Origin: Gordonia sp049847105
GTDB lineage: Bacteria; Actinomycetota; Actinomycetes; Mycobacteriales; Mycobacteriaceae
Length of the DNA stretch: 64,000 nucleotides
Direction: 5' to 3'
NCBI RefSeq assembly: GCF_049847105.1
Contig: NZ_JBNCNS010000001.1
Coordinates: 372,001 to 436,000 of the forward strand
This document shows, piece after piece, positions 23,946-31,825 of the stretch (position 1 is the first letter of the stretch; every line of letters starts with the position of its first letter). The translations under genes and the position numbers were made by a program. A model generated the notes under the pieces. It did not search any database and had not been told where the DNA came from. It was given only the letters and a program-made list of their open reading frames with translations.

Positions 23946-24824
23946 ATGACGTCATCGTCGGTGTCGAATTCGCTGTCGGGCAGGGTGGCTGTGGTGACCG
24001 GGGCCAGCCGCGGCATTGGCAAGGGCATCGCCCTGGCCCTCGCCGACGAGGGTGCGACTGTCTACGTCACCGGTCGGACCGTCACGCCGGACACCATTCC
24101 GCTCCCGGGCACCATCGGTGACACCGCGGCCATGTGCGATCGGCGCGGCGGCAAGGGCATCGCCGTCCAGGTCGACCACGGTGACGACGACGACGTCGCA
24201 GCCCTGTTCGACCGGATAGAGCGCGAGCAGGGTCGCCTCGACGTCCTCGTCAACAATGCCTTCTCCCTGCCCGACGACCTCACCGACCCGGATCCCTTCT
24301 GGCGCAAACCCCTCGCCAACTGGGAGATGGTGGACGTCGGAGTGCGGTCGAACTTCGTGTGCGCATGGCACGCGGCACGGATGATGGTTCCGCGGAGGTC
24401 GGGTCTCATCGTCGCGATCTCCGGCTATACCGGTGTGGCGTACACCTACGGCGTGATCTTCGGCACCGCAAAATCCGCCGTCGACCGGATGGCTCGAGAC
24501 ATGGCGATCGAACTGAAAGACCATGGCGTCGCCTCGATCTCGCTGTGGCAGGGACTGACGCTCACTGAACGCGCTCAACGCAACCTGGCCACCATCGACG
24601 GACTCGGGACGCAGGCCGCCACGCGCCCGGCACACGGCTGTTCACCCGAGTACCCCGGCCGGGTGATCGCGGCACTGGCCGCCGACTACGACGTCATGAG
24701 TCGTAGCGGCGGAACGTTCATCACCGCCGAACTCGCCCACGACTATGGCATCAAGGACATCGACGGACGGTCCATCCCGTCGCTGCGGGCCACCCGCGGC
24801 GAGCCGATCTGGGCCCCCGTCTGA
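23946..24824 (+). CDS. SDR-fold protein with catalytic Tyr replaced by Phe
   Basis: A 292-residue short-chain dehydrogenase homologue, related to the DHRS1-like group. The nucleotide motif TGASRGIGKGIA and NNAF are present and the Lys of the active site is kept, but the usual YxxxK reads FGTAK, so the catalytic tyrosine is missing. The other SDRs of the island have Tyr at this place (for example YGTAK at 15109). Either another residue nearby (the AYTYG segment) takes over, or the protein is not a canonical dehydrogenase. It lies 8 nt after one NTF2-like gene and 35 nt before another. Confidence 0.82.
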   Translation: MTSSSVSNSLSGRVAVVTGASRGIGKGIALALADEGATVYVTGRTVTPDTIPLPGTIGDTAAMCDRRGGKGIAVQVDHGDDDDVAALFDRIEREQGRLDVLVNNAFSLPDDLTDPDPFWRKPLANWEMVDVGVRSNFVCAWHAARMMVPRRSGLIVAISGYTGVAYTYGVIFGTAKSAVDRMARDMAIELKDHGVASISLWQGLTLTERAQRNLATIDGLGTQAATRPAHGCSPEYPGRVIAALAADYDVMSRSGGTFITAELAHDYGIKDIDGRSIPSLRATRGEPIWAPV

Positions 24825-24859
24825 GCAAGCCGCACCACCCGAACGGAGCTAACGAAACG

Positions 24860-25420
24860 ATGAGTACGACGGTATCCGCGGAGTCGCTCACCCGACTCGA
24901 CGAGCTGTTGGATCGCCAGGACATCATCGATGTCCTGACCCGGTTCAGCCGTGGGATGGACCGATTCGACCGCGATCTGTTCCTGTCGGCCTTCCATCCC
25001 GACGCGACCATCGCCGCGGGAGATTTCGTCGGAGGTCCGGTCGACCTCTATGAGTGGTCCATCCCCATGCATGAGCAAGGCCAGCTCGCCACGCACCACA
25101 ATCTGTTGAACCACACCTGCGACCTCACCGGCGATGTCGCCCATACCGAGACGTACTACTTGTTCGTCGGCCGAAACCGCGACGACAGCAACTGGATCGC
25201 CGGCGGACGCTACATCGACCGGCTCGAGCGACGCGACGGGCACTGGAAGATCGCGTTGCGTACCAACGCGATCGAATGGTCGGGCATGGTTCCGACGATG
25301 GCCATCCCGTTTGCCGATGTCCCCGACATCAACGGCAACGGCGCCCCCACCCGCAGCACGGAAGACCCGTCATACACCCGTCCGCTGACCAACAGGCGCG
25401 AACCGAACATCCCCGGCTGA
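24860..25420 (+). CDS. NTF2/SnoaL-like protein
   Basis: A 186-residue NTF2-superfamily protein (RQDIIDVLTRFSRGMDRFD, FHPDATI, ALRTNAIEWSGM), related in layout to the 23386 product. It has a Pro/Asn-rich C-terminal tail. The paired occurrence of such proteins with SDR and oxygenase genes suggests a dehydration or isomerisation step, but no catalytic residues can be assigned with confidence. A purine-rich GGAGC site precedes the ATG. Confidence 0.78.
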   Translation: MSTTVSAESLTRLDELLDRQDIIDVLTRFSRGMDRFDRDLFLSAFHPDATIAAGDFVGGPVDLYEWSIPMHEQGQLATHHNLLNHTCDLTGDVAHTETYYLFVGRNRDDSNWIAGGRYIDRLERRDGHWKIALRTNAIEWSGMVPTMAIPFADVPDINGNGAPTRSTEDPSYTRPLTNRREPNIPG

Positions 25421-25456
25421 CCACAGCACACACCCAGGACCGTAGGAGGACATACC

Positions 25457-26290
25457 ATGAGCATCATCAACGCCGAGAGAATCTCGGAGAGCGTCGGCGC
25501 CAAGATTCTCGACGTCGATGCCGACCGACTGCGCACCGATCCCGACCTGCCGGACGCCGTCTCCGAGGCTTTGGAGAACTACGGCGTTCTGCTGTTCCCG
25601 GTACTCGACGCGGACAACGAAACCCTGGTGGAGTTCTGCCGGAAGCTGGGCACCCTGATCAACTTCTCCCATCTGCCTCCGGAGACCGACGAGGTGATGG
25701 AGATCAGCTTCGATCCGGCCAACCCCAACGCGGAATACTTCGCCAGCAACGAATACTGGCACATCGACGGCCTCCTCGACGAGGTCGCCCCGAAGTCCTC
25801 GATCCTGACGGCCCGGATCACCTCGGCCGAAGGCGGCGAGACCGAGTTCGCCAGCACCTACTTGGCCTACGATTCCTTGTCCGATGACGAGAAGGCGCGA
25901 TTCGCCGACCTCCGGGTCGTTCATTCCTTCGAGGCCATCCAGCGACTCACCTACAAAAATCCCACCCCCGAACAGCTCACGGAGTGGGCGTCACGCACCG
26001 TGCGCGAGCATCCGCTGGTCTGGGAGCACGACTCCGGCCGAAAGTCGCTGGTGCTGGGGGCAACCGCGTCACACATCGCCGGTATGGACCTCGACGAGGG
26101 CAAGGCACTTCTCGCGGACCTGCAGGCCCGCACCACCGGGCCCGGCCGGGTCTGCAGCCACAGCTGGACCGAGGGCGACACCGTCTTCTGGGACAACACC
26201 GGACTGGTTCACCGAGTGTGCGCGTTCGACCACAGCAAGCCACGGACCATGCACCGATCGACCGTTGCCGGCCAGGAGAAGATCAAATGA
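25457..26290 (+). CDS. TauD/TfdA-family Fe(II)/2-oxoglutarate dioxygenase
   Basis: A 277-residue dioxygenase. The iron facial triad is visible as H102-x-D104 (YWHIDG) and His252 (NTGLVHR), with the 2-oxoglutarate-binding Arg in the RTMHRS region (263-267). It should hydroxylate a C-H bond or cleave an ether/ester by oxidation, using 2-oxoglutarate and oxygen, and is the third oxygenase of this operon. The start has a clear GTAGGAGG site at 25442-25449. The stop overlaps the next SDR start (ATGA). Confidence 0.9.
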   Translation: MSIINAERISESVGAKILDVDADRLRTDPDLPDAVSEALENYGVLLFPVLDADNETLVEFCRKLGTLINFSHLPPETDEVMEISFDPANPNAEYFASNEYWHIDGLLDEVAPKSSILTARITSAEGGETEFASTYLAYDSLSDDEKARFADLRVVHSFEAIQRLTYKNPTPEQLTEWASRTVREHPLVWEHDSGRKSLVLGATASHIAGMDLDEGKALLADLQARTTGPGRVCSHSWTEGDTVFWDNTGLVHRVCAFDHSKPRTMHRSTVAGQEKIK

Positions 26291-27030
26291 GCGGGCGCAC
26301 GGCCATTGTCACAGGTGGAGCCTCCGGAATCGGCGGTGCCATCAGCACCCGGCTGGCCGACGACGGCAACATGGTCGCGATCTTCGACATCAATCGGCAG
26401 GCGGCGGAGGATGCTGCCGCAGCGATCGAGGACGCCGGCGGCAAGGCCATCGGCCTCTCCGTCGACGTGACGAACCGGGCACAGATCGACGCCGGCGTCG
26501 ATGAGGTGCGGAGCCGGCTGGGACGTCCGACCATCCTGATCAACAGCGCCGGTGGGACGTTCGCCGGCCCGTTCCTGGAGATCACCGCCGAGGCGTGGCA
26601 ACGCTCACTGGATCTCAACCTCACCGGGACGTTCGACTGTTGTCAGGCAGTGATCCCGGACATGCTCGAGGAGGGCTGGGGCCGCGTCGTGAACATCTCG
26701 TCGTCGAGCGTGCACAGTGGCTCCCCCGGCCTCGGCGGATACGTCACGGCAAAATCCGGCGTCGTCGGTCTGACCAAGGTGCTGGCCCTGGAGTTCGGCC
26801 GCCGCGGGATCACCGTCAACACGGTACCGCCCGGTTTCATCGACACCCCCATGCTCCGCAAGACCGTGGACAGCGGCATGGTCGATGTCGACGCCCAGGT
26901 CGGCAAGACACCGGTGGGACGCATCGGACAACCCGAGGACGTCGCCGCGACGTGTGCGTTCCTGGTCAGCGAGGAGGCCGGCTACATCACCGGCCAGATC
27001 ATCGGGGTCAACGGCGGGCGGAACACGTGA
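26287..27030 (+). CDS. Short-chain dehydrogenase/reductase, FabG-like
   Basis: A 247-residue SDR with complete motifs: TGGASGIGGAI, NSAGG, Ser in ISSSSVHSG, YVTAK and the C-terminal GQIIGVNGG. It is close to the FabG/2,3-dihydrodiol-dehydrogenase group. ATG 26287 overlaps the TauD-type stop, and its own stop overlaps the next GTG by 4 nt, so it is tightly coupled on both sides. It could oxidise the alcohol formed by the dioxygenase. Confidence 0.88.
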   Translation: MSGRTAIVTGGASGIGGAISTRLADDGNMVAIFDINRQAAEDAAAAIEDAGGKAIGLSVDVTNRAQIDAGVDEVRSRLGRPTILINSAGGTFAGPFLEITAEAWQRSLDLNLTGTFDCCQAVIPDMLEEGWGRVVNISSSSVHSGSPGLGGYVTAKSGVVGLTKVLALEFGRRGITVNTVPPGFIDTPMLRKTVDSGMVDVDAQVGKTPVGRIGQPEDVAATCAFLVSEEAGYITGQIIGVNGGRNT

Positions 27031-27617
27031 CCGATCGGATAAGCCCTGCGGCACAGGCAGATTGGACTCCGGAGATGCGGGACTTCGTGAACGGGTTCCG
27101 GTCGTCGGTCAAGAGTGCGGGTCCCGATGACGAACGGCAGGCGGGCGACAATCTGCTCGGCACCCTCGCCCGTTACCCCAATCTGGCGATGGCGTTCCTG
27201 TCCTTCAACAAACACCTGCTGGCCGGATCCGCATTGTCGGCGCGGCAACGCGAATTGCTCATCCTGCGTGTTGCGCACCTGCGCCAGGCGGAATACGAGT
27301 GGGCCCAGCACGTGATCCTCGCCGATCGAGCCGGGGTCACCGCCGACGAGATCGAACGGGTGGGCGCGGGACCCGAGGCGCCGGGTTGGGCTCCGGTGGA
27401 CCGGGCACTGGTGGCGTCGGTCGATCAACTGCTGGACGAGGGGACGATCCACGACGATACGTGGACTGCGCTCGCGCGCGACATGGATGAGCAGCAACTC
27501 ATGGATGTGGTGTTCACCGTCGGCTGCTACACCATGCTGGCGATGGCGTTGCGGTCGTTCGGAATCCAGCCGGAACCCGGTCTCGTGCCGTTCCTGCCCC
27601 GAGACCACGCACGTTAG
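27027..27617 (+). CDS. Carboxymuconolactone decarboxylase (CMD/AhpD-like) family protein
   Basis: A 196-residue all-helical protein of the CMD family. The core reads RQRELLILRVAHLRQAEYEWAQHV, with the conserved E-x2-W-x2-H pattern; the CxxC of AhpD peroxidases is absent, so a redox role is unlikely. Members of this group are frequent at the ends of catabolic operons, where their reaction is usually unknown. GTG 27027 overlaps the SDR stop (GTGA). It is the last gene of the operon that began at 13509 and ends 18 nt before a convergent crotonase gene. Confidence 0.85.
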   Translation: MTDRISPAAQADWTPEMRDFVNGFRSSVKSAGPDDERQAGDNLLGTLARYPNLAMAFLSFNKHLLAGSALSARQRELLILRVAHLRQAEYEWAQHVILADRAGVTADEIERVGAGPEAPGWAPVDRALVASVDQLLDEGTIHDDTWTALARDMDEQQLMDVVFTVGCYTMLAMALRSFGIQPEPGLVPFLPRDHAR

Positions 27618-27635
27618 CCGACGGGTGGGCGGTCC

Positions 27636-28397
27636 TCAGCTGCCCTGCCAGCGGGGGGTCCGTTTCGCGGCGAACGCGGCGGGCCCCTCCTGCGCGTCCT
27701 CGCTGCGGTAGCAGTTCTCCGACGCGGCTCGCGCTGCCTGCAATGCGGCCGATCGGCCCATCTCCGTCGCGAGCATGACGGTCTCACGCGCAGCGCGGAC
27801 CGAGAGTGGCGCACCCACCAGTATCTCCCGTGCGAGTCCGACCGCCGAGTCCAACAGGTCATCCGGCTCGGCGACCCGGTTGACCAACCCGATCTCGTAG
27901 GCGCGTTGCGCGGTGATGGGCTTACCCGTCAGGAGAATCTCCATCATGATCCGTTGCGGGATCATGTGGATCAGCGGCGACGCCCATGGGGAGCTCCGTC
28001 CGACCTTCACCTCGGTCACCGCGAACTTCGCCCTGCTGCTGGCCACACAGAGGTCGCACGCCTGCGCGATCATCCAGCCGCCCGCGAACGCGGCGCCGTT
28101 GACGGCCGCGATGGTCGGCTTGGTCAACTCCACCGTGTCGTAGGGCAGGGCGAACATGTCTCGAGGCGGAACCTGCATGCCGGTCGCGACCATCTCCTTG
28201 AGATCGCCTCCGGCGCAGAAGGTCTCCCCGGCCCCGGTGAGAACGGCAACACGTAGGTCGTCGGAGTTCTCGAATCGATCCCACGCCTGCGCCAGTCCCT
28301 CACGGACGTCCTCGGACAGACAGTTGCGGGTGTCGGGCCGGTTCAGCGTGATGATCGCGATCTCGTCGTCGACATCGAACAGGACGGCGTCGCTCAT
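27636..28397 (-). CDS. Enoyl-CoA hydratase/isomerase (crotonase)
   Basis: A 253-residue crotonase-fold enzyme. The oxyanion-hole segments are FCAGGDL and AAFAGGW. Glu occupies both positions that correspond to the two catalytic acids of rat enoyl-CoA hydratase (in VTEVKVG and MMEILLTG), so hydration of a 2-enoyl-CoA is plausible. ATG 28397 is chosen; the longer frame upstream overlaps the CoA-transferase in another phase. It is the last gene of the minus-strand operon that begins with the CaiB-like gene. Confidence 0.88.
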   Translation of the reverse strand: MSDAVLFDVDDEIAIITLNRPDTRNCLSEDVREGLAQAWDRFENSDDLRVAVLTGAGETFCAGGDLKEMVATGMQVPPRDMFALPYDTVELTKPTIAAVNGAAFAGGWMIAQACDLCVASSRAKFAVTEVKVGRSSPWASPLIHMIPQRIMMEILLTGKPITAQRAYEIGLVNRVAEPDDLLDSAVGLAREILVGAPLSVRAARETVMLATEMGRSAALQAARAASENCYRSEDAQEGPAAFAAKRTPRWQGS

Positions 28398-28414
28398 CTG
28401 GACGTGCCTCTCAC

Positions 28415-29686
28415 CTAGAACCTTCGCTGCTGGATCGGATGGGCGGCCCGCGCCAGATCTTCCTGGAAGTCCGGGTGAGCGATGGCGATCAGGCGCCGGG
28501 TGCGTTCGGCGATACTCTGACCGCGGAGTTCGGCCGCACCGAACTCGGTGACCACCACGTCCACCTCGCTGCGGGCCGTCGTCACCGGACCCGACAGCTG
28601 TGCGGTGATCCGGCTGACGGTTCCGCCCTTCGCGGTCGCCGGCAGCGCCATGATTGCGCGACCACCGGGCGACCGCGCACCTGCTCGGACGAAGTCGACC
28701 TGTCCGCCGGTACCACCGAGGTAGGCCGCCCCACTCTGCTCGGCATTCACCTGTCCGGTGAGGTCGACCTCCACGGCCGAGTTGATGGTCACCAGGTTGT
28801 CGAGCTGGGACATCACCCCGGCGTCGTGGGTGTACGACGTCGCGCACATCCTGATCTCCGGGTTCCGATGGGCGAACTCGTAGAGCCGAGTCGTCCCGAT
28901 CAGGGCCCCGGTGATCGTCACTCCCCGATCGATCCGCTTGCGCGCGTTGGTGACTGCACCCGCCTCGACCAGATCGACCAGCCCGTCGCCGACCATCCCG
29001 GAGTGCACACCGAGGTCCCTGCGGTCGACGAGCAGCTGCAGCATCGCGTCGGGTACGGCCCCGACACCCATCTGGATGACCGATCCGTCCCCGATGTAGG
29101 CGGCCGAGTACGCGGCGATCGCGCGATCGGTCTCGCTGATCGTCGCCGGATTCACCTGGACCGGCGGGCGCGAGACGTGGAGCGCGTGATCGATCTGCGA
29201 CGCCGGTAGCAGTTCGCCGAGCGTGTAGGGCACCTGGTCGTTGACCTCCGCGACCACGACGCGGGCCCTGGCGACGGCAGCACCGACGTAATCGCTGATC
29301 AGACCGAAGCTGTGGTCTCCGTTGGCATCTGCCGGACTCACCTGGACGAATGCGGCATCACATCGCAGATGCCCCGCGGTGATCATCGGGGCGACCTGGC
29401 TGACGTGACACGGGATGACGTCCAAGGCGTGGGCCTTGCTCATCGACCGCAGGGCACCGATGGCCCCCATGCTCGACAGCGAGACGGCCTCGGCCGAGTC
29501 CGGGGTCAGCGTGCCGGAGAAGCTCGTCGCGACGAAGGCCGAGAGGTCACCGATGTCGCGGCCCGCAGCGACCAGCCCTTCGAGCAGGGTGGTCGGCTCA
29601 CCGCACGCCTGGCCGATGACGATGCTGTCCCCCGGCCGCAGAACGCCTGCCAGATCTAGGTTCCGGGGGTGCGTCACGACCGTCAT
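28415..29686 (-). CDS. Acetyl-CoA hydrolase/4-hydroxybutyrate CoA-transferase family protein
   Basis: A 423-residue family I CoA-transferase of the AcCoA hydrolase/4HB-CoA transferase type. Recognisable segments are GDGSVIQMGVGAVPDA, the probable catalytic Glu in INSAVEVDLTGQVN, and GGTGGQVDF near the C-terminus. It should move CoA between an acyl-CoA and a carboxylic acid, allowing the pathway to activate an acid without ATP. It overlaps the CitE-like gene by 4 nt (ATGA) and lies 17 nt before the crotonase gene. Confidence 0.88.
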   Translation of the reverse strand: MTVVTHPRNLDLAGVLRPGDSIVIGQACGEPTTLLEGLVAAGRDIGDLSAFVATSFSGTLTPDSAEAVSLSSMGAIGALRSMSKAHALDVIPCHVSQVAPMITAGHLRCDAAFVQVSPADANGDHSFGLISDYVGAAVARARVVVAEVNDQVPYTLGELLPASQIDHALHVSRPPVQVNPATISETDRAIAAYSAAYIGDGSVIQMGVGAVPDAMLQLLVDRRDLGVHSGMVGDGLVDLVEAGAVTNARKRIDRGVTITGALIGTTRLYEFAHRNPEIRMCATSYTHDAGVMSQLDNLVTINSAVEVDLTGQVNAEQSGAAYLGGTGGQVDFVRAGARSPGGRAIMALPATAKGGTVSRITAQLSGPVTTARSEVDVVVTEFGAAELRGQSIAERTRRLIAIAHPDFQEDLARAAHPIQQRRF

Positions 29687-30576
29687 GAACGCCGCCCTGC
29701 CGCGAGCAGGGCCTCGGCGCGGGCCAGATGCGGACGGTCCAGCATCGCGCCCCGATACCCGATCGCCCCTATCCCGGGATTCGACGCGAACAGGTCGACG
29801 ATTTCCTGTGCGGCCTCGAGCTCACCTGCCGAGGGCGAGAAGGCCTCGTTGATCACCTCGACCTGCGCTGGATGAATGGCCAGCATCCCGCGATAGCCGT
29901 CGCGGCGGACCTGCTCGGCCCGCGCCCGCAGGCCGTCGAGGTCACGGAAGTCGCCCTGGATGGTCTCGATGGGCGCCACCCCGGCAGTCGCTGCGCCGAG
30001 CAGGCAGAGACTTCTCGCGAGCTGGTAGGTGAAAGCGTAGGCGCCGTCGGGGTTCCGGTTCTCGCTTGCGCCGACGGCATCCGCGAGATCCTCTGCGCCC
30101 CAGGTCATCGCGATCACACGCGGCGCCCCCTGATAGTCGCCGGTGGTGAACATCGCCTCAGCGGTCTCGGTGACCAGGACGATGACCTTGGTCGATCCGA
30201 GTTCGATGTCGGACGCCACTTCCAGCGCGGACAGATAGTGATCGAGGAGCTCGACGTCATGGCGTCCGCGCGCCTTTGGCAACATGATCCCACCGGGCCG
30301 GGTAGGCATGACCGCCGCCAGATCGGCCAACGTGTGTGGCCCGTCGAGCGGGTTGACCCGCACCCAGAGGCGGCGGCGCTGCGGATCGGGGATGTCCGAG
30401 AGAAATCCGGCGATCAATCTTCGGGAGGCGGCCTTCTCGTCCTCGGCGACAGCATCTTCCAGATCGAAGATCACCACGTCGGCCGGGCCGGCGGTCGCCT
30501 TGGCCATCTTCTTCTCACTGTCACCCGGGGCGAACAGCCACGAGCGAACCCTCATCTCACCATCGATGTCAGGCAT
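29683..30576 (-). CDS. CitE-like CoA-ester lyase
   Basis: A 297-residue HpcH/HpaI/CitE-superfamily TIM barrel: opening RSWLFAPGDSEKKMAKA, metal-binding VIFDLEDAV, the acidic ETAEAMF, and GMLAIHPAQVEVINEAF near the C-terminus. Relatives cleave citramalyl-CoA, malyl-CoA or beta-hydroxy-acyl-CoA, or act as thioesterases. Here it probably splits a 3-hydroxyacyl-CoA with retro-aldol chemistry. ATG 30576 is chosen since the upstream frame lies within the CaiB gene; the two genes overlap by 8 nt. Confidence 0.88.
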   Translation of the reverse strand: MPDIDGEMRVRSWLFAPGDSEKKMAKATAGPADVVIFDLEDAVAEDEKAASRRLIAGFLSDIPDPQRRRLWVRVNPLDGPHTLADLAAVMPTRPGGIMLPKARGRHDVELLDHYLSALEVASDIELGSTKVIVLVTETAEAMFTTGDYQGAPRVIAMTWGAEDLADAVGASENRNPDGAYAFTYQLARSLCLLGAATAGVAPIETIQGDFRDLDGLRARAEQVRRDGYRGMLAIHPAQVEVINEAFSPSAGELEAAQEIVDLFASNPGIGAIGYRGAMLDRPHLARAEALLAAGRRS

Positions 30577-31771
30577 CGTCGTCCCCTCGCACGCCAGAGC
30601 GGAGCCGTACCTCCTCGAGCACCTCCTCGGTGTCGGCACCGAGGCGTGGAGCCGGACCCGCCACTTTTCCCGGGGTACGTGAGAACCACGCCGGGGACCC
30701 GGGGAAACGCACTCTCCCATTGGGGGTTTCCACATCCTCGAAGAATCCGACCGCATTCAGGTGATCGTTGTCGAAGAGGTCGTCGAGACTGTTCACGGGC
30801 GCTGCGGGGATGTCGAGTGAGCGGAGCAGGTCCAGCCATTCCTGCGTGGTCCGCTCGGCGAAGGTCTCCCCCAGCAGGGCGTAGACGGTGTCGATCCGAG
30901 CGGCGCGCTGCGCCAGGGTCGCGAAGTGATCGCCGGCCCACGGCGGGTTGACGGCATCGATGAACACCGACCACTGTTTGTCGTTGTAGACCAACGCGGA
31001 AATGTGGCCATCCTTGGTCCGGTAGGGCTTTCGATTCGGGGCGACCGCCCGTGGATAGGCCGCCGGTCCGAGAGGCGGATCGAACATGGCACCGTTCGCA
31101 TGCTCCACGAGCATGAACGACGCCATCGTCTCGAACATGCTGACCTCGACCTCTTGGCCCTCGCCGGTCCGCTCGCGGTGGAAGAGTGCCATCATCGTCG
31201 CGTACAGCGCGGTCATGCCCGCCACCTTGTCGGCCATGATGGTGCCCACGTAGCCGACCTCCCCGGTGAGCTGTTGCTGGACGAAGGGCAGACCGCACTC
31301 GGCCTGAATCGTGTCGTCGTAGGCGGTGCGATCCGCGTCGGGGCCACGGCGGCCGTATCCGTAGCAGTTGGTGTAGACGATCGACGAATTGATCGCGACG
31401 ACCTCGTCGTAGCCGAAGCCGAGCCGATTGATCGCCGCCCCCCGCATCGAGTGGATGAACACATCGGCGTCCGCGATCAGTTCGCGCAGTGCGGCTTTGC
31501 CGTCCGCTGAACGGAGATCGATTACTGCGCTGCGCTTTCCGCGGTTCACATTCACGAAGACCCCGGCCATCGCCGGCTCCGGACCCACCGAGATGTAGCG
31601 GGTGTTGTCGCCCGCGGGTGGCTCGATCTTCACCACGTCCGCACCCATGTCTGCCATGATCTGCGTGCAGTAGGGGCCCATGACCATGGCCGTCAGATCG
31701 ACCACCCGCACCCCAGACAGCGGACCGGTGTGCGTCACCCGCCGACCGTCCCCCATATGTTCGCCAGCCAT
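30569..31771 (-). CDS. CaiB/BaiF (family III) CoA-transferase
   Basis: A 400-residue family III CoA-transferase: GVRVVDLTAMVMGPYCTQ at the N-terminus, VKIEPP, NRGKRSAVIDL, and the probable catalytic Asp in TAYDDTIQAECGL. These enzymes transfer CoA to a carboxylate by way of a mixed anhydride. It is the first gene of the minus-strand operon and is divergent from the CoA ligase at 31826, with operator site B between. An ACTATC box on the plus strand (GATAGT on the coding strand, 31788-31783) ends 8 nt before GTG 31774, so GTG 31774 as a leaderless start is a real alternative to ATG 31771. Confidence 0.9.
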   Translation of the reverse strand: MAGEHMGDGRRVTHTGPLSGVRVVDLTAMVMGPYCTQIMADMGADVVKIEPPAGDNTRYISVGPEPAMAGVFVNVNRGKRSAVIDLRSADGKAALRELIADADVFIHSMRGAAINRLGFGYDEVVAINSSIVYTNCYGYGRRGPDADRTAYDDTIQAECGLPFVQQQLTGEVGYVGTIMADKVAGMTALYATMMALFHRERTGEGQEVEVSMFETMASFMLVEHANGAMFDPPLGPAAYPRAVAPNRKPYRTKDGHISALVYNDKQWSVFIDAVNPPWAGDHFATLAQRAARIDTVYALLGETFAERTTQEWLDLLRSLDIPAAPVNSLDDLFDNDHLNAVGFFEDVETPNGRVRFPGSPAWFSRTPGKVAGPAPRLGADTEEVLEEVRLRSGVRGDDDA

Positions 31772-31801
31772 CACGGACAAAAACTATCAGATCAATGTTT
31801 A

Positions 31802-31819
31802 CAAGGATAGTGGTATTAG
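31802..31819. promoter_or_regulatory. Island operator, site B (divergent CaiB / CoA-ligase promoters)
   Basis: CAAGGATAGTGGTATTAG matches the site A motif at 14 of 18 positions. It contains the candidate -10 box TATTAG (31814-31819) for the ligase gene, whose GTG (31826) follows 6 nt later, so a bound regulator would block RNA polymerase directly. It lies 31 nt before the divergent CaiB-like gene. Confidence 0.65.
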
Positions 31820-31825
31820 TAGCGG

